Below, one piece after another: positions 34,601 through 49,500 of a stretch of DNA of 64,000 nt. Made by a program: the position numbers and the translations under genes. The stretch is from Ornithodoros turicata (Eukaryota > Arthropoda > Arachnida > Ixodida > Argasidae). The stretch's first letter is position 1; every line of letters starts with the position of its first letter. Under the pieces are notes generated by a model. It was given only the letters and a program-made list of their open reading frames with translations, ran no database searches and was not told the DNA's origin. The DNA lies in the NCBI RefSeq assembly GCF_037126465.1, contig NC_088210.1, positions 16,021,511 to 16,085,510 of the forward strand, given 5' to 3'.

Positions 34601-37600
34601 AGTTTTGTATCCAATGTTCTTTGGGAAGTTGGCACGTTACATGCTTGATGGCACTACGTGGCTGTTCAATGGCCGTTGCCTTCAATGACCATTGAAGACT
34701 GCTCGTGTGACATTGGTATTAAACGTGCTTCTTTCCGGTGTCAGAGCATTACATACCGTGGTGCAAGGTTGGCAGTCTTCTCATAGAACTGCTTCAATGC
34801 TTGTGGTGTTTGTGCCTGTAAGTTTCCGTAGTTTACGATCGTAAGTCATAAGTTGTGAAGGCATGCAGGCGATACAAAGTCCGAGAGTGCTGAAGGCGAG
34901 AATCGATCCTGCAGTTCGCCGACTGCAGATCGGCCATTACACTACCATTACACTACGCCCATTACACTACGCCGACGTCACACTCTCACCAACACATCAA
35001 ATTATCTCAAGGATTCCTCGGAGTCCCTGAGTTCATTGCCCTGGTGTCGGCAAGGCTGAAACGCTGTTTTGTCCTAATTATTGATTGAGCGTCTGCATTT
35101 TATGTTCATAAGTAGAGCCTGAGGTTCTCGGGAAATTTTTTTTTTGTAATTCGGAAGGAAAAAATCGGGGAAATAAATGTGCACTCTAAATTCATGCAAA
35201 TTCCAGTATACTTCCAGTATACATACTAAATGCGGGGAGAAATTGGGCTCAGGTACTCAAACTAACTGTACTGATTTGGTACTAACGGAGATGTAACTGC
35301 ATTTACTGCCACAAGTAAGTGTGCATTCCTACAGACGTCTCAGTGAAGGCATTCCTACAGACATATCAAAATCGGGGTTTCACCCTAAAAAGGCAACCTT
35401 CTATTCATGGTACAAAGTTGGGGAAGAATGGGGTTAAACCCTAAAACTTCAGGCTCCATAAGTTATCGTAAAGGCTTTTTTGCCACAGTGTTGCACCACA
35501 AACCTGTGTCATAAGAACATGAAAATACGTCAGGCATCATGCCGTCTTAGAAACAGCGGCTTACCCTGAACGGTGCGTTTCCTGTCAGGCACTGGAATAC
35601 AATGGTGCCTATGCTCCAGAGATCAGCCTTGGCATCATACTGAAGGGACATGATTACTTCCGGGGCCTGCGGAAATGCACAGATTGCTTCAATGCTCAAA
35701 ATAATACCTTGGCACATGTATGTTTACATGAGCGGGTGAATACCTGCACTACAACAAATGAAACTGAGAGATCCCTCATGGCCCTACGCCCAGGCCTCAT
35801 TTAGGAACTAAGACGAAAAAAAGTGTCTCGTTTGACTGAAAAGTCAGCAAAGGACTGCCAAGTTTCACGTCCCCTTGGAGGTCTGCCCTGCCGTCAAGAA
35901 AGGTTGTGCAATGCTGCCAGAGGGAGCTCCTTAGAAAATTGTTTATGCATGCATGACATAAGAGTTACTCCTAAAAAATATTCACAAGTACCGTTGCAGT
36001 ATGTGCGCGATGGAAGTTTCAAAATTCTGAGCTCAACAACATTCTTCAATATTTATTTGCGAAGACCATTAAAGTTTTGATATTTTTTTTTTTCACATAT
36101 GCTCTTTACCACATCTTACATAATCATATCTCCTTTTCAAATATGTAATTTTGTTGTTATTTTCTGTTCTATTTGGCAGTTTGCAGTTAAGAAATGAACC
36201 CTTACAAGGTTGTGGGGTGCAACCTAGACAACACTCGGCTTATATATCAAAGTCCACCAACGCTGACAACTGAGTAGGTTCATCCACCATTCACAAAAGT
36301 TGGATAGGATCACATGACCCAAAATTTCTAGCCAATGATGGCCACCCAACGCTACCACATTCAAATTCATTTTCCACAATGCTAAAAAATACAGCCATTT
36401 TTTCATTTGTAATACAATACAATGTTTACTTATTCGAGAAACCATACAAGTAATCTATCTAATAGCAAGCATAAGGAGATAATACAGGGAAATAGCAGTT
36501 ACAGTAATATCTAAACTTGCAGGTTTTGGAATATACGCTACGACTGTTTGTCTCTAAGCATTAAAGAGGGCAAAGCTTGGGGAAACCACGTGACAAAGTT
36601 CCTGTCCAATCACAAGGCAGCGATAAGGGGCACTCATGGACTGCCCTACTGGGTACCCCGTTTGGTTTCACAGAAGAAACCGCGTGCGCACAACCATGAT
36701 GCGCTGCTGGGAGAGGGACCAATCAGGTCGCTCCACAGACAACAGGAGAGAGAGAGAAACTGGAGCGTTACGCGGACAGCTGACCTACTGCATTTACTGA
36801 GCATTTCTGATACGATACAGAAGGTACGATATAGAAGGTACGATATAGGAGGTACAGGATAACAGGTACGGGATATGGGATAAGAGATGCGGGATAAGAT
36901 AAGAATAATAATAATTCCAGGCTTTACAGTTGCTCACCATGTACATGGGTGAACCGCAGAGTGTCGCAGCCATTACACCGTCTTGCAGAAACCTCGCAAA
37001 ACCAAAGTCTGCAATCTTGAGCGTTATGTCCACCGGAGCTGGCTTGGGCTTCGGTCCGTGGCACAGGAGAATGTTTTGCGGCTTGAGATCACGGTGCACA
37101 ATGCCCTTGGCGTTCAGTGCTCTCATTGCCCCAGCTGTGCAGGAAGAGAGTCACATCTTACACTTGGCAAGCACCTTTTAGATACCCACTAAAGGCAGGG
37201 AATAGTTGATACGCACCAATTTGACGCAGGAACAGTCGAATGGTGTTTTCACTCAATGTGCCTTTGTCTGAAATATTATGAAGTCAAATAATTAATTTAT
37301 CCTTGAAGTTCGGACGGACAAAAAAGCACCTAATATGAGTACGCCTTTTATTGTCTCCATTTTAAAGACCCGAAACAGTCATAAATACTCAGTAACTTTT
37401 GTGGTTAATGCACAACCATGATTAAGTGTGATTACAATTTTTCGGAAAATCTAGTTTTACGCGTCGGTGATGATTATGACGATATCTGGTGTGAATTAGT
37501 AGTTCCACACAAAATTGAACATGCACAGTAAAACCTGAACGATGAGATCTTGGATATGTGGTTTTCTCCTCTGCTCCTAGCCAAACAAACAAACAAACAC

Positions 37601-40484
37601 AAACGTATAAGAATAACTTCCTCTGTGACATAAAAGGAAATTTGTGGGGCCCACACATTTTTGTGACAACAGCCATGTTTTGCATTTGGCACACTAAATT
37701 TTTGTTGCGTATCAACTGCTTTTAATCTACAGCCTCAGCACGCGCAACTACCCACAAAACATGCAAGCTAGGATTGCTAACCAGTAAATGAGTTAGTGTC
37801 TGCCATCATCTTGGAAGTGCATCAACAAACGCTCGTAAGTCATGACAAAAAATATTGTTTCCTTGAGTCAGCCTGAAATAATTCCAATTGTCGTGCAATA
37901 TCAGGCTATACTATTCGCTCCAGAGAACCTTTACCGCATTGCTAATGCTAACACATCATTGGGGTTTTACTGTGGCTGGTGAAGTTACTGAACATCAATG
38001 ACTGCAAGAATTGACCACAAAGCATAGGGCTACACTAAGCTCTCTAATAGGGGCAGGAAACAATTTAGTTCAAAATTGATGAAGTTAAGCAATAGCACAC
38101 ACGTAATGACACGTGCATGATGATCTGTCCCTGTATACAAAACACAGAAAGTATGTGGTCATCATGTTGCACAGGATTGAGATTGCAAATCTAGTACACC
38201 GAATACTGCATCTCTTTTACAATGCTTCTAAATATTCTTGCTTCACACTGCAATTCCTTTCCTGATAAGAAATACGATATAGAGGTACGATATAGGAGGT
38301 ACGATATAGTAGGTACGATATAGGAGGTACGATATAGGAGGTACGATATAGGAGGTACGATATAGGAGGTACGATATAGGAGGTACGATATAGGAGGTAC
38401 GATATAGGAGGTACGATATAGGAGGTACGATATAGGAGGTACGATATAGGAGGTATGATATAGGAGGTATGATATAGGAGGTACGGTTATGGTACGGTAA
38501 CAGATAACAGGTATGGGATAAGAGACGCGGAATAAGATTACAATAATAATTCGGGGCTTTACGTCGCGCGACAACTGCGATCATGAGCGACATGCGGGAT
38601 AAGAGATGCGGGATAACAGATACGGGGTAACAGATACGGGGTAACAGATACGGGGTAACAGATACGGGGTAACAGATACGGGGTAAGAGATACGGGGTAA
38701 GAGATACGGGGTAAGAGATGCGAGGTAAGAGATGCGAGGTAAGGGATGCCAGGTAAGAGACACGAGGTAAGAAATACGAGAAGAGATAAAAAGTAAGGTC
38801 GACACTACCGAAAGCGTGTTGCTCTAATGTCTGTGCATTCCTGGTCAACACACGCCCACACATTAAAAAAAAAACAATAATAATAACGAAGAAAGATGCA
38901 AAGTCAGCAAAAGGAATGGAAAGGAAAACGCTCGCTTCTTTAACACCCCTTAGTTCATTACCCTTAGTTTATTCTCCACCTCATCTAACCGTTCGGACAT
39001 TTGCACAAATTCATTTGTTGATACCCAAGCCTGATATGCGACTTAGATTAGATAATGTCACTCCATGCACCAACATTAATGCGAACGCGCCCTTCAAGGA
39101 CCAGCTTCTTTCGCAATACTGGCAACCTTTTGTGTCACGTCCTGCTCGCGAGATCAGATGCAGCATGGCTTCAAACCGACCAGGGGCAGAGTGATTGAGC
39201 CATTGCCTTCTTGGAAGCATATGAAAGGGGAGTGCACCGCCTAAATGATCTGCCTGACTCACTCGAAGAAGAGGTGGCAGACCAAGGCCATACGGGCGGG
39301 AAGGACAAGACAAACAGTAAGGAGAGAACCAGTTCTGGCGCCGTTACAACCCTCCAATCCTCCGAGCACAAGAATAATTATGTGATGAAAAAACAAATAA
39401 ATAAAAAGTAACTGAGCCAGTCACGTGCAAGCACTGTAGCTAACGTATCTGTGTCAGGTTCTTACCGTGAAGGTAATCGGCCAGGTCCCCTCCATTGCAG
39501 TACTGAGAAAAGAAGAAGAAAGGGGTAAAATTGCGGAACATTTCCACAACGACATGACTCAGAACGCGGTTTACGCAACAAAGAAAAGTGATCAAAAAGT
39601 GAAGCGAAAGTGATGCCTCTGTGATATGCTAATTGAGGAACAGCAATTGACTGGACGGTATCTTGACACAAATCTGAAAAGCACAGCAGGATAATGTAGT
39701 GCTTCCTTGTAGGCTGCCCTAGATGAAGGCAACACTACATTCATCAATAACTGTGAGCAACAGTGCTTTTGCATACGCCAATTAAGAGCGAAAATTCGAT
39801 GCAGTGTTTCCCAAGAGACCGTTCTGCGTGTCATGTTGTCCCCTACATTGCCAATCGGCTTATATCCGTACTTGCTAGTGTTCATGATTATAGAGGTGTG
39901 CCTCGGGTGCGGGTATACCAGAGTTTACCCGCAGATACCCGCGCAGATTTGCGTGCATCAATGACACTGCGGGTAAGACGCGGATATACCCGCAACGCGT
40001 CCGCGGATAGTGCGGGTAAACCCGCATTCCCTATAAACCTGCCTCTTTGCCACCTTAACTTAATTTTTGGCATTTTCACCGGGTTACATCGAAAAAAATA
40101 TATATAAATAAAAATTTAACACAACCTCATTTGACCTTTTACTTGAATAGCTAACAAAATCGACGCCGCACATCAAGCGGAACAGCACGTCTTTCGTAGA
40201 AATGTCTGGCATTCTTTTCGTCTGAACTCTATCCGGCACGACAGGAGCTGATCATCTCACAATATCGCGATCAGATTCCACTTAGCTGAACAACGTAGAA
40301 GACTATAGGCTTGTGCAGTACAGCGTGAAGTAACTTCTAGCGCAGACAAAAGAGAGGCAAGGGACGGAACATCTCTATCCCTGCCTCAATAGTTCATGTT
40401 AGTCATAATAGTCATGTTACTTCTTGCACCTAAAGCGTCGAGCTAGGCGTGTCGGCGGTACATTGCAACTAAAAACGGTAAAGA

Positions 40485-40539
<55 letters not shown>

Positions 40540-43500
40540 ACACACATAAGGAGGACGCGACAACACAACTTCTTGTACTAGCTCTCACCATGTCACTTTC
40601 CCCGCGCACACGCCTATAACAATGCATGCGTGCTGTAAAGCATTCTTTCCCGCATTGTACTCTGTCCAACAGGAAAGCAAACTATTTGAACAAACAGGTA
40701 CAAGTTGTATTCAACAATATTTTCAAGGTGTAATATTTCCATGTAACACTGATTAGTGAACATGGGTAACAAGAGTATACTGCCACTATTATATCTTTTT
40801 TTTTTCTTTTTTTCTTTTCACACCGCCGTATATATCATCTTCCGTAACGTCACGTCAAATCAATACGACAGACACGTATATCACAAAAAAAACCCACACC
40901 ATATACCACTGCCTTGCGCCACATTGCTAAGTATTTTCCCCGCCACATCGCCTTTTTGTAGCCCATTAACGCAGCCTCCGCTGTTAGCTCCATATTGCGT
41001 TCCGCTTCTGCTACCATCTTCATCTTCATGCAACTCTTCCCCGACGTGAACATTACGTAGGTCGTTATAAATAGCTTCCTCGGAGTCGAGGTCCTCCAAA
41101 AACAAACACACAACCCCATCCAGAGTACGAAAATTAAAAGCTGGCGAAAATGGTCTCCATGCGGGCATTCGCCGAAACGGCGGCCGGGTCGTCGCCACTT
41201 GCTCAACATACGGTCTCGCTCGCGATCTCTCACGGTGCAGCCACGGAAATGACTACGCTTTTCGTGCGACGGAGCATTAAATGGCACCGCAGTTTGGCTG
41301 ATAGGTCCAGGTGACGAAGATAAGGAAGCACAGACGAAAAACTGTTGTACGTCCTCTATCTAACGACACCACAGAGAGCATATAAAAGCAGTGACAAACT
41401 GAGACCCTCCTACCGTTTCTCAACCACAACTTCGTGTCGATATCGTGGAAATTTTCGCATACTTCTCAGGTTATTTACGCAGCAATCAGTGACAACTTTC
41501 CGAACCTGGAAACGTTGTGTATGTGCTTTCACAACCGCCACGCTGCGTCAGAGAGCACCAGCAAAGGTTGACAAACTCCCCTTGTTATTCTGTGTTGCGA
41601 TTGCTGTTCTGTCTTCACGCGTCACTGAGCTCAAGACAGTCATTTGAAACTCGGCGAGCCTTTTTTTTCCCCCTCCTACCGTGAGAAACGCCCTTAAAAG
41701 TTAAACGGGCACGAAGGTGCGAAATTTCACCTGCGAAGTGAAAGATCCCGTTACCTTTACACCAACGCAAAAGGAACGCGAGTCATCCGTTGTGTCGTTC
41801 GTGATTGCGTGTGGGGACTCGATTTGACTTTGCAATTTACTTTTCATTTGGCTTCGCAATGAACCTCAGCTTCTTTCATCATTTAAAACGGAACTCGCAG
41901 AGGACACGGAAGGTTCGTCGTCGCCGTTGAAAAAGACATTTAGTGAAACCTGTATCGAACACTACTCATGCATTATAATAACAAAAAACAGAAATATTAT
42001 CGTTTGCGCCAAAAAAGAAAACGAAGCTACAAAAGTATGCAAAGCAGCGGGAGGGCCGCATTTTCTGGCAGACGACACTCATCACGTGGCTACCCCTCAT
42101 GAGGACACGTGCCACGGAGTCAACGTCTCCATTGGCTACGGTTAGTACATCACGTGATCGTCATGGTAATGAGATGACGACGGCGCGTAGGGATGCACAT
42201 TTCGCACCAGTTTTATGGCCGATGCATCGTACGATACACGCGCGATTCTGAGCGGTAACAGGCGAGCTTTTGTAGGATACGGGCGATATAATGCGACAAG
42301 ATCGCGTCAAGCGTCACTCTGAAGTTGATACTGCGTGCACGGGCGTCCCCATAAAATGCCCATCTCAAGACAAAACAAACAAGTGTAGAGACGCAAGAAG
42401 AGAAAATGGGCGAAGAACTAGTTCAAGTCGGTCGACACGGTGACCCTTCTGCACGCAACAAAAGAGATCCGCTTTTCCAGCAACAACTATCTTCCGGGAG
42501 CAGCCCTTCGGGTCGTCGTTCTGACAGTGGGTGACGGGGAACAGACGGGCGCTAACATTTTGTCAGCTTTTCCAGTATCATTTTTTCAGTTACTAACCCT
42601 GTGCGAACCCCCGCATTGTGTACTTTGCTACCCAAATTTTATACAACTCTCTCTCCCACATAGTAGAAAAAAAATAAAATAAAAGAACAGAGCTCTCTGT
42701 AAACATCGTGCGCTGTTAGCGGTAAAAATAAGCGGCATCGCAAAATATTTTGTACGTGGGTACGCGTGTTGCTGATGTCTTCGGGAGTTTGCAGACGACA
42801 CGGTCACGCGTATTTTCGCCGGCCGCGAGAGCGCGCGCCAGCCAGCTTTGAGGCCTTACGCTATTTACGAGAAATAGCGTGCGCTCTCAAAACACAAAGG
42901 ACGGTTTGGATTCTGAGTATGGGCAGTGGCGATGACGCCATTTCTTTGGGGCCACAACGCGCTTGGGTTTAGTATGTCGTCCGCTATCCTTCTGCACGCC
43001 TTTGCGTGCAGAAGGAACAGCGTGGTGGTCCTGCGCGCGCGCAAAACATAAAGATAGGTTCGCGCAGTGCTATTTCTTACTGCACCACGCTATTCCTTAC
43101 GTACGCAAAGGCGACAGCGTACGATGTACTAAAACTCTCTAACAACTCGTAGACTCACGTCGCGAGACCACTGAGTTTGCGAAATGGCCGTCGAAGCAAG
43201 AAATCAAAATAACGTAGATCGTCATTAAAGGGGCACTAAAATGAAAAAAAAAAACAACTTGCTCTCAAATGAAAGTCCGTGTTTCAGTTAGTATAATGCG
43301 AGCAAAATTAGTTGACGCAGCGCTACCGTTCAGAAGAAAAACGCAATGAAAACAGAGTCGTCTTTGGCGGCAGCGAATGGGAGCCCCAGGAGGCAAAGAT
43401 TGACGGCATCCAATGAGATAGCAGGAGAAGCGCGCGCATACCTATCCTGGCCGTGCGGATTTGGAACGGGTCCGATTTTAGTATTCCGTGTATGCGCGGC

Positions 43501-46500
43501 ATGATACGTACTGCTGCATTTTCCAATACCGATTCACTGAATTGTAACCTACAACAGACCTCGCGAATCTTCCACTGACAACATTTACCATCACGTCCTT
43601 CAGAGAGCGACGCAGACTATGTTTTTCATCGGGACCGCTCCATATGGCGTGGCACGCGCAGCACGAACTAAAAACACACGATACACGAGCCGAAACGAAC
43701 GTTCACTGCTTAGCGCCGAAGCAAGAAAATGTCCGGTGTAATTTCGATTGTAGCTCCGTAACGAAACCAAAGTTTTGAACGATGATAACAAGTACGAAAG
43801 TAACATAGAGTGTAACGTAGTTTGAAGTGAACTTGTTTCTCCATTTAAAGTGCAGCTCCGCTGCTGTTCCGAAAGTATGAAGACGTTGTGATATTCAGAA
43901 CCGTGGTCCCAACTTCATTCATAAACACACATTGCTTTCCAAATTTCCATACTCCTTCGTGAGAAATTTGAGAAAAACTACCGGGCGGCGGTTCCACTTG
44001 TGACGTCATACTTGGAACTGCGCGGATTGGATAGCCACACCTAGCCAGCTCTGCCTGGCAACCAGTTTGTGTTTACACTCCGTCATGGCCGCTGTATCGT
44101 GCTGAAATAGCTGTCACGAGCTATCGGGGACCACCGCACCGTTTTATCATGTTTCTTATAAGAAATACTTCGTCTTCGAGCACGTACTCGTTCTCAATAG
44201 CTTTGGTGGTGCTTTCTGCACGCGCAGCAAGTCCGCGCATAGTGCGCTGCCAAAGCTATTGAGAATGCGTACGAGTATACGTCACACGTTAGGTGTTAGG
44301 TCTTGTTGGTAGCATGAAGCACAGTGCGGGCACAGAATGTCCGCTCACGACGGCCGTCGTTGCACAACGAGGCCATCCTGTAAGGCTTGTTAAAGAAGAC
44401 CGGCAAAACTATCTTTGAGGCTATTAACGACAGCAATTATCACGGAACACACCCAAAACATTCACCTTCGCCCATAGATCTCCGCCATCGCATCGACGAT
44501 TTGGCGTTAGCCAAGCCACGAGCGCGGCTAAGCCAGGACGAAGCCGGGATTGGTCAGGGTTTGCCGACCACAGGACCGCCGTGCCAGGGAAATTTAAAAA
44601 ATTGTTTTCTTAAAAACTACAAACAAATGGGTGAAAATTTTTCACATGTATGCTCCCTGTGCGGAAACGAACGCACAGCCCAAGCATGGCTCCATTCTGT
44701 CGCAGTCGAAAATCGGCGGAGCTGAGCTTTAAGTGCCCCTTTAATACTAGCACCTGCCAGGTCAAATATGGATGAAGCCAACATGACAGACGTGCATCCT
44801 CCCTTCTTTCATCGAGGAGCGACCCCCCCTCCCCCCCGACGTCCTTGCTTCTCGTCGAGCGCCAAAACCCGTTCCTCACATAGCAACAGGGCTTCCCCCT
44901 TGTCATGGACGTACGGCTTCAGCCAGTGGGCGTAACCTGTCCTTCGACAATGACCTCTTCTTCAAGACACTCCGCGGCGATGCGCATCCCCACGGACGAG
45001 CGAGCTCGAATTAATGCCCCTATACCCTTTCCCCACGAGGAGGGGGAGGGAGGAGGGAGGGAACCGATTTCGAAAAGGCAGATATACTATACCATATACA
45101 TCGTTTATCGTGCATGCTCGTCACCACGCAAAAAGTTGCGATGATATATGGCTTGCATTGTCTTTTTATAATGTAAAGATGGGAGCTTTTTTCACTTCCT
45201 GTTGAGGAGGGGTCCATCTACAAGCGATCTCTGGGAGCACCGGCTAAAAATAGGCGCAGCGTGTCATTGCCCCTTTTTTCTATTCACATTCGACCGAAAA
45301 CTCTATAAACATTGGAAAATTAAACATGTAGAAGAATGAATTGTAAAGATAGAGTCAGGTATCCATCAAAGGTGAGTAAAAAAAATAATAATAAGAGATT
45401 CGATTATTAGGAGCATCTGCATTTACTTGATACGCTTTCGTGCATGAAACTCAAATTCTGCGAGAAAGCGCGTTTTAAATAAATGCAGATGCTGCAAACC
45501 CTTGAATCACTTTTCTTTGGACTGCTCATTGTGAAACTGAAAGTTATTTCACGCTACGCTAAAGCCGTATCGCAACCTTATCAGCCCGTTTTTCATCGCA
45601 CTCGTATAGCATTAAATTCAACGGCTACAAAACACGCGGAGTTTCAAATCAGTTTCGGCAAAGATAAAAGCGCCTATCTCATCTGAGATTCCATCTAAAG
45701 ATTCCCCACTCAAGCAGTTCGTACGACCTACTAGATTATAACGATCATGTCATAGGCACCCCTTCCCAGCGCCGCATTTAGAAGCTAGCGGTGGCGCTGC
45801 TCATCGGCCCGGTTCCTCAACCTCTACAATACTTTGTACTTCAGCTTACCTTAGTATTTTTGTACAAGCGGTGGATATCTCACGGAAGATGTTTCATTCT
45901 AAAGTTGACTATCATCATCATTCTACGCGTTTTCGTAGGAGCTGTTGCTCTCGTCTGCTACGGTAGTCGTACGTCCGCTTCTGCACGTTCAAAATTCAAA
46001 TTTCCATCGTCCAATCATGATGCAGATCTCGCGGGCCGATGAGTAGCGCCCCTAGCGGATCGTGCGGACGGGCTCCTCACAGGATTTGCCGATTATGGTC
46101 GTTATAATCTAGCAGTTCGTGTTCGTGGCTGTCCGCGCTGAAGCTTTATCATTGTTGATGCTGTCTTACACCTGGCCGACGCTTACACGGACGCTTTCAT
46201 CGAATTATTACAAAGCACGCTTCAAGCACTGGTCATCTACCACGTTACACTGGGATATATCACCTACATATTGTGTGTTACACGCAGACGACGGCACAAA
46301 CGCCCAGAGCTCGCCGGCAGCCTTTGATAGCAGACAGCGACAAACAAAGTGACCATACCATAACCAATAAAGTGACCACCCCCATATCCACGCCTACGGT
46401 CACGTGTATCACGTTTGTATTTGTGTGTGATCCTGTCCAGGATACATTGCGGTCGTCAGTGCACAGGCATGTGGTAGGACCCCCCCCCCCCCCCCCCCCC

Positions 46501-49500
46501 GTGCAGCGGCATGGCCCAGCGCTCGTCGGTGGTGGTGGCAAAGGTCGTGCTGAAGACAGAGGTGGTGGGTTCGAATCCTACCACCGGCTGTGCTGTCTGA
46601 GGTTTTCCCTGGGCTTCCCTAACGAATGTCGGCACAGTTCCCTCTGAAGCCGGACCAGGACGCATACTAACCCCCCCTATCCCCTCCGCACTCCTCCCTG
46701 CTGTCCTCTCTCCATCACTCTGAGAAAAAAAAAAGGAGTTGAAAGGGAGTTTAAGTCAAAGTTACACCCCCTGCACGTTATTGGCTCGCTTCCAAGTCGC
46801 CGCGCCGCTGCTTTTTTTCTGTTTACATGAATTTCTTCATTCTTTACTCCCGTTACTTAAGTATTAGTCCCCAAGGGAGTGTTATAGAGACGCGTCGGAA
46901 AAGTCAATATACATTTCCACACTGATGTCTTTTTTACCGTTGCTTACAGCAGTATATAATAAAGATATTCCACGTACCATCACTTGAATGTTTCAGTCAA
47001 TTCTTGCGCTTAAGTATAAAAAATGCATTATTGTTTAATTGTTTTAAGCAGTAATACTAGTTAAAGGTATTCTTAACTCCCCAATAGAGTAAATCTAACC
47101 CTACCAAGGGGTTTACTTCACACCCGTATGCAGGGTGTATGAGGAGACCGGTATGGGTGTAAATTAAACACCTCGCCCCTGGGCGTCTATTTTACTCCAT
47201 GGGGCCCTAGGCGTTGCTTTCACTCCCGAAAGGGAGTGGTTGCTTGCAGTGTGGGTGTTTGGGCATTTTACCCCCGAAAAGGTGCTTATTTCACTCCTTT
47301 TTTTCTCAGTGTGATCTGTCCGCTGCTCATAGCTATACAGTTGCTTCGCTGCGCTAACACAGAAAATTAAAGTTAAAAAAAGTACATATAGCGCTAGTCA
47401 TTCTTTCTTCAGTACTACGTCCATTTTCCAGCAGCAAACCATATCCCCCCCTCCCCCACACGGTTAGAGACAGATTCTGCAGCTGAAGCAACGCTTCGCG
47501 AATTCAGGACACATATAGATATAGCCACCATGACCTGCTAGGACTAAAACAACCTGCTGTCGACATCTTCGGAGGTATCAAAGTCAGCACACGTGGGGGA
47601 AAGACCCAATACGACCCGCTACAGACAAGACGTGCTTCCCCTGTCAAGGGACTCCATTCGACGCCGTTACAACACCATCAATCCACTGCTCAGACACAAG
47701 CCAAGTGAGGTAGTAGGTACCGCAGCATTATCGGAGTCTAACTGGTTCAAGGGCTCTAGGTCAAGGGGAAAAAAAGAGACAAGCGCAATGGCTTAACGGA
47801 CTCGGCAACGAAGACAAACCGCATGGAAAAGTTGCGTTGGTGCGACACGTAGAAAGGGAGAGCGATGTTACAGTGAACGCCGTCCAAGGCCAAGCCTCCG
47901 TCGACGTCAATCGGACGAACGTGCAACGTAAAAACGTGCATGCAAAATGGAACACATCTCACGGACTCGCGTTGCTATGGAGAAGGATGCCGGATGGAAA
48001 AGTCCGCGAAGTGCTGCGCGTAGAATACCACTTTTGGTGGCTCTTAATTTCGCTCGAATAATTATTTTTACGGTATTAATTAAATTCATTAATCAATTTA
48101 ACCCTGCACCAAAACCGTAACGCTAAAAAACGTTACACGAAATTTCTGAAAGCACGGCAGTCCGTCAAAAAAGCCAGACAGCGGTGTAAACCGAACCGCG
48201 CATCTCTCTCGATGGCCGATCGGGTACACAAACCACTACGCTACGCTGGCACGGCTCGCCTCTCACGATCGGAAAGACGTCAAATTCTGCTTCCGCTTTC
48301 GTGACGTCACTGTAGATAGCTTCAGGGGCTTTTCTTTCTCCTCTTCTTTTTGTTGTTGTTCTGCTGCGCGATCCAGCCATCGATCGATAATTCTCCGCTT
48401 GTGTATTGGCGGCGAGACCCTAACTGGTGACGCCACTGTTCCGCCTCGTGGTGGGGGCCCTCGTTTCGGTTTCGGTTTCGAAAATGCGACTTGGAACCAC
48501 GACCTACTAGGACCATACACGACCATATCATACGAACGCCTTCCCAGCGCCGCATTTCGAGGCTAGCGGTGGCGCTACCCATCGGCCCGGTTATTGCTTC
48601 CCCAATTTCTACAGCACTCTGTACTTTAGCTTACCTTAATATTTTCGTACAAGCGGTGGATGTCTCACGAGAAATGCAGGCACCTTTCTAAAGTTGATTA
48701 TCATCATCATTCTACGCGTTTTCATAGGAACTGTTGCTGTCGTCTGCTACGCTAATTGTGTGTTCGCTTCTGCGCGTTCAAAATTCAAATTTCCATCGTC
48801 CAATCATGATGCAGATCTCGCCGGCCGATGAGTAGCGCCCCTAGCGGATCGCGCAGACGGGCTCCTCATTGGGCTTGCCGGTTATGACATGGTCACTATA
48901 ATGTAGTAGGTGGTGCCTGGAACACGTATGTCGTTTTCGTAATCAATCAGCATTGAAACATCAGCGCTGGACAGCTTCTTACACGTGCAATGCCTTGATA
49001 CGCAATGCAATGTGCTAATACTGCCCGGGGACCACCCCACGACACGGTTCGTTCAGTGAACACCAGGTGGCGACTCCCAAACTTCTCGGCGCCAATACCA
49101 TATGTCAAAGCGATACTAAAAGGGGACATTAGGCTGCAAAAATCCCGTTACCATAATTTTCTGTGTATAACGCGCATCATGTATAACACGCACCCGTTGA
49201 TTTCAACGGCATTTTGACCCGTTCATCATCCCGCGCGTTATAAAAGGTGACTGGCTGTCCTATGTGGAAACGTATCGATGTACAGCACGCACGCATATAT
49301 AACACGCCGGGCCCATTTTTGTAACTTTTTTTTTCGTGTATAACACGCGTGTTACACACCGAACATTACGTACTTTGACAGCGAGGCATTCGTGGTCAGT
49401 AATATTGAAGGATGATCGCGCGCACTCTCTTGCGAAACTCGTCACAATCTTTGATACACACAAATGATAGCAGTCACGTGCGACGTTCGCGCAACCCATA

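Noticed and set aside
38272..38782. CRISPR-like regular repeats
   Set aside because: Contiguous 14-bp tandem units without spacers in a eukaryotic intron.
38191..38863. Long minus-strand frames with repeating [14 protein letters not shown]
   Set aside because: They come from the 14-bp minisatellites, whose period leaves frames open.
39011..39400. Possible LINE 3' end
   Set aside because: The A-rich tail (ATAAATAAAAA at about 39402) and flanking text look retroelement-like, but no reverse transcriptase or nuclease motif could be read.
46555..46590. tRNA gene suggested by the GGTTCGAATCC B box
   Set aside because: No cloverleaf; the downstream body matches other SINE copies.
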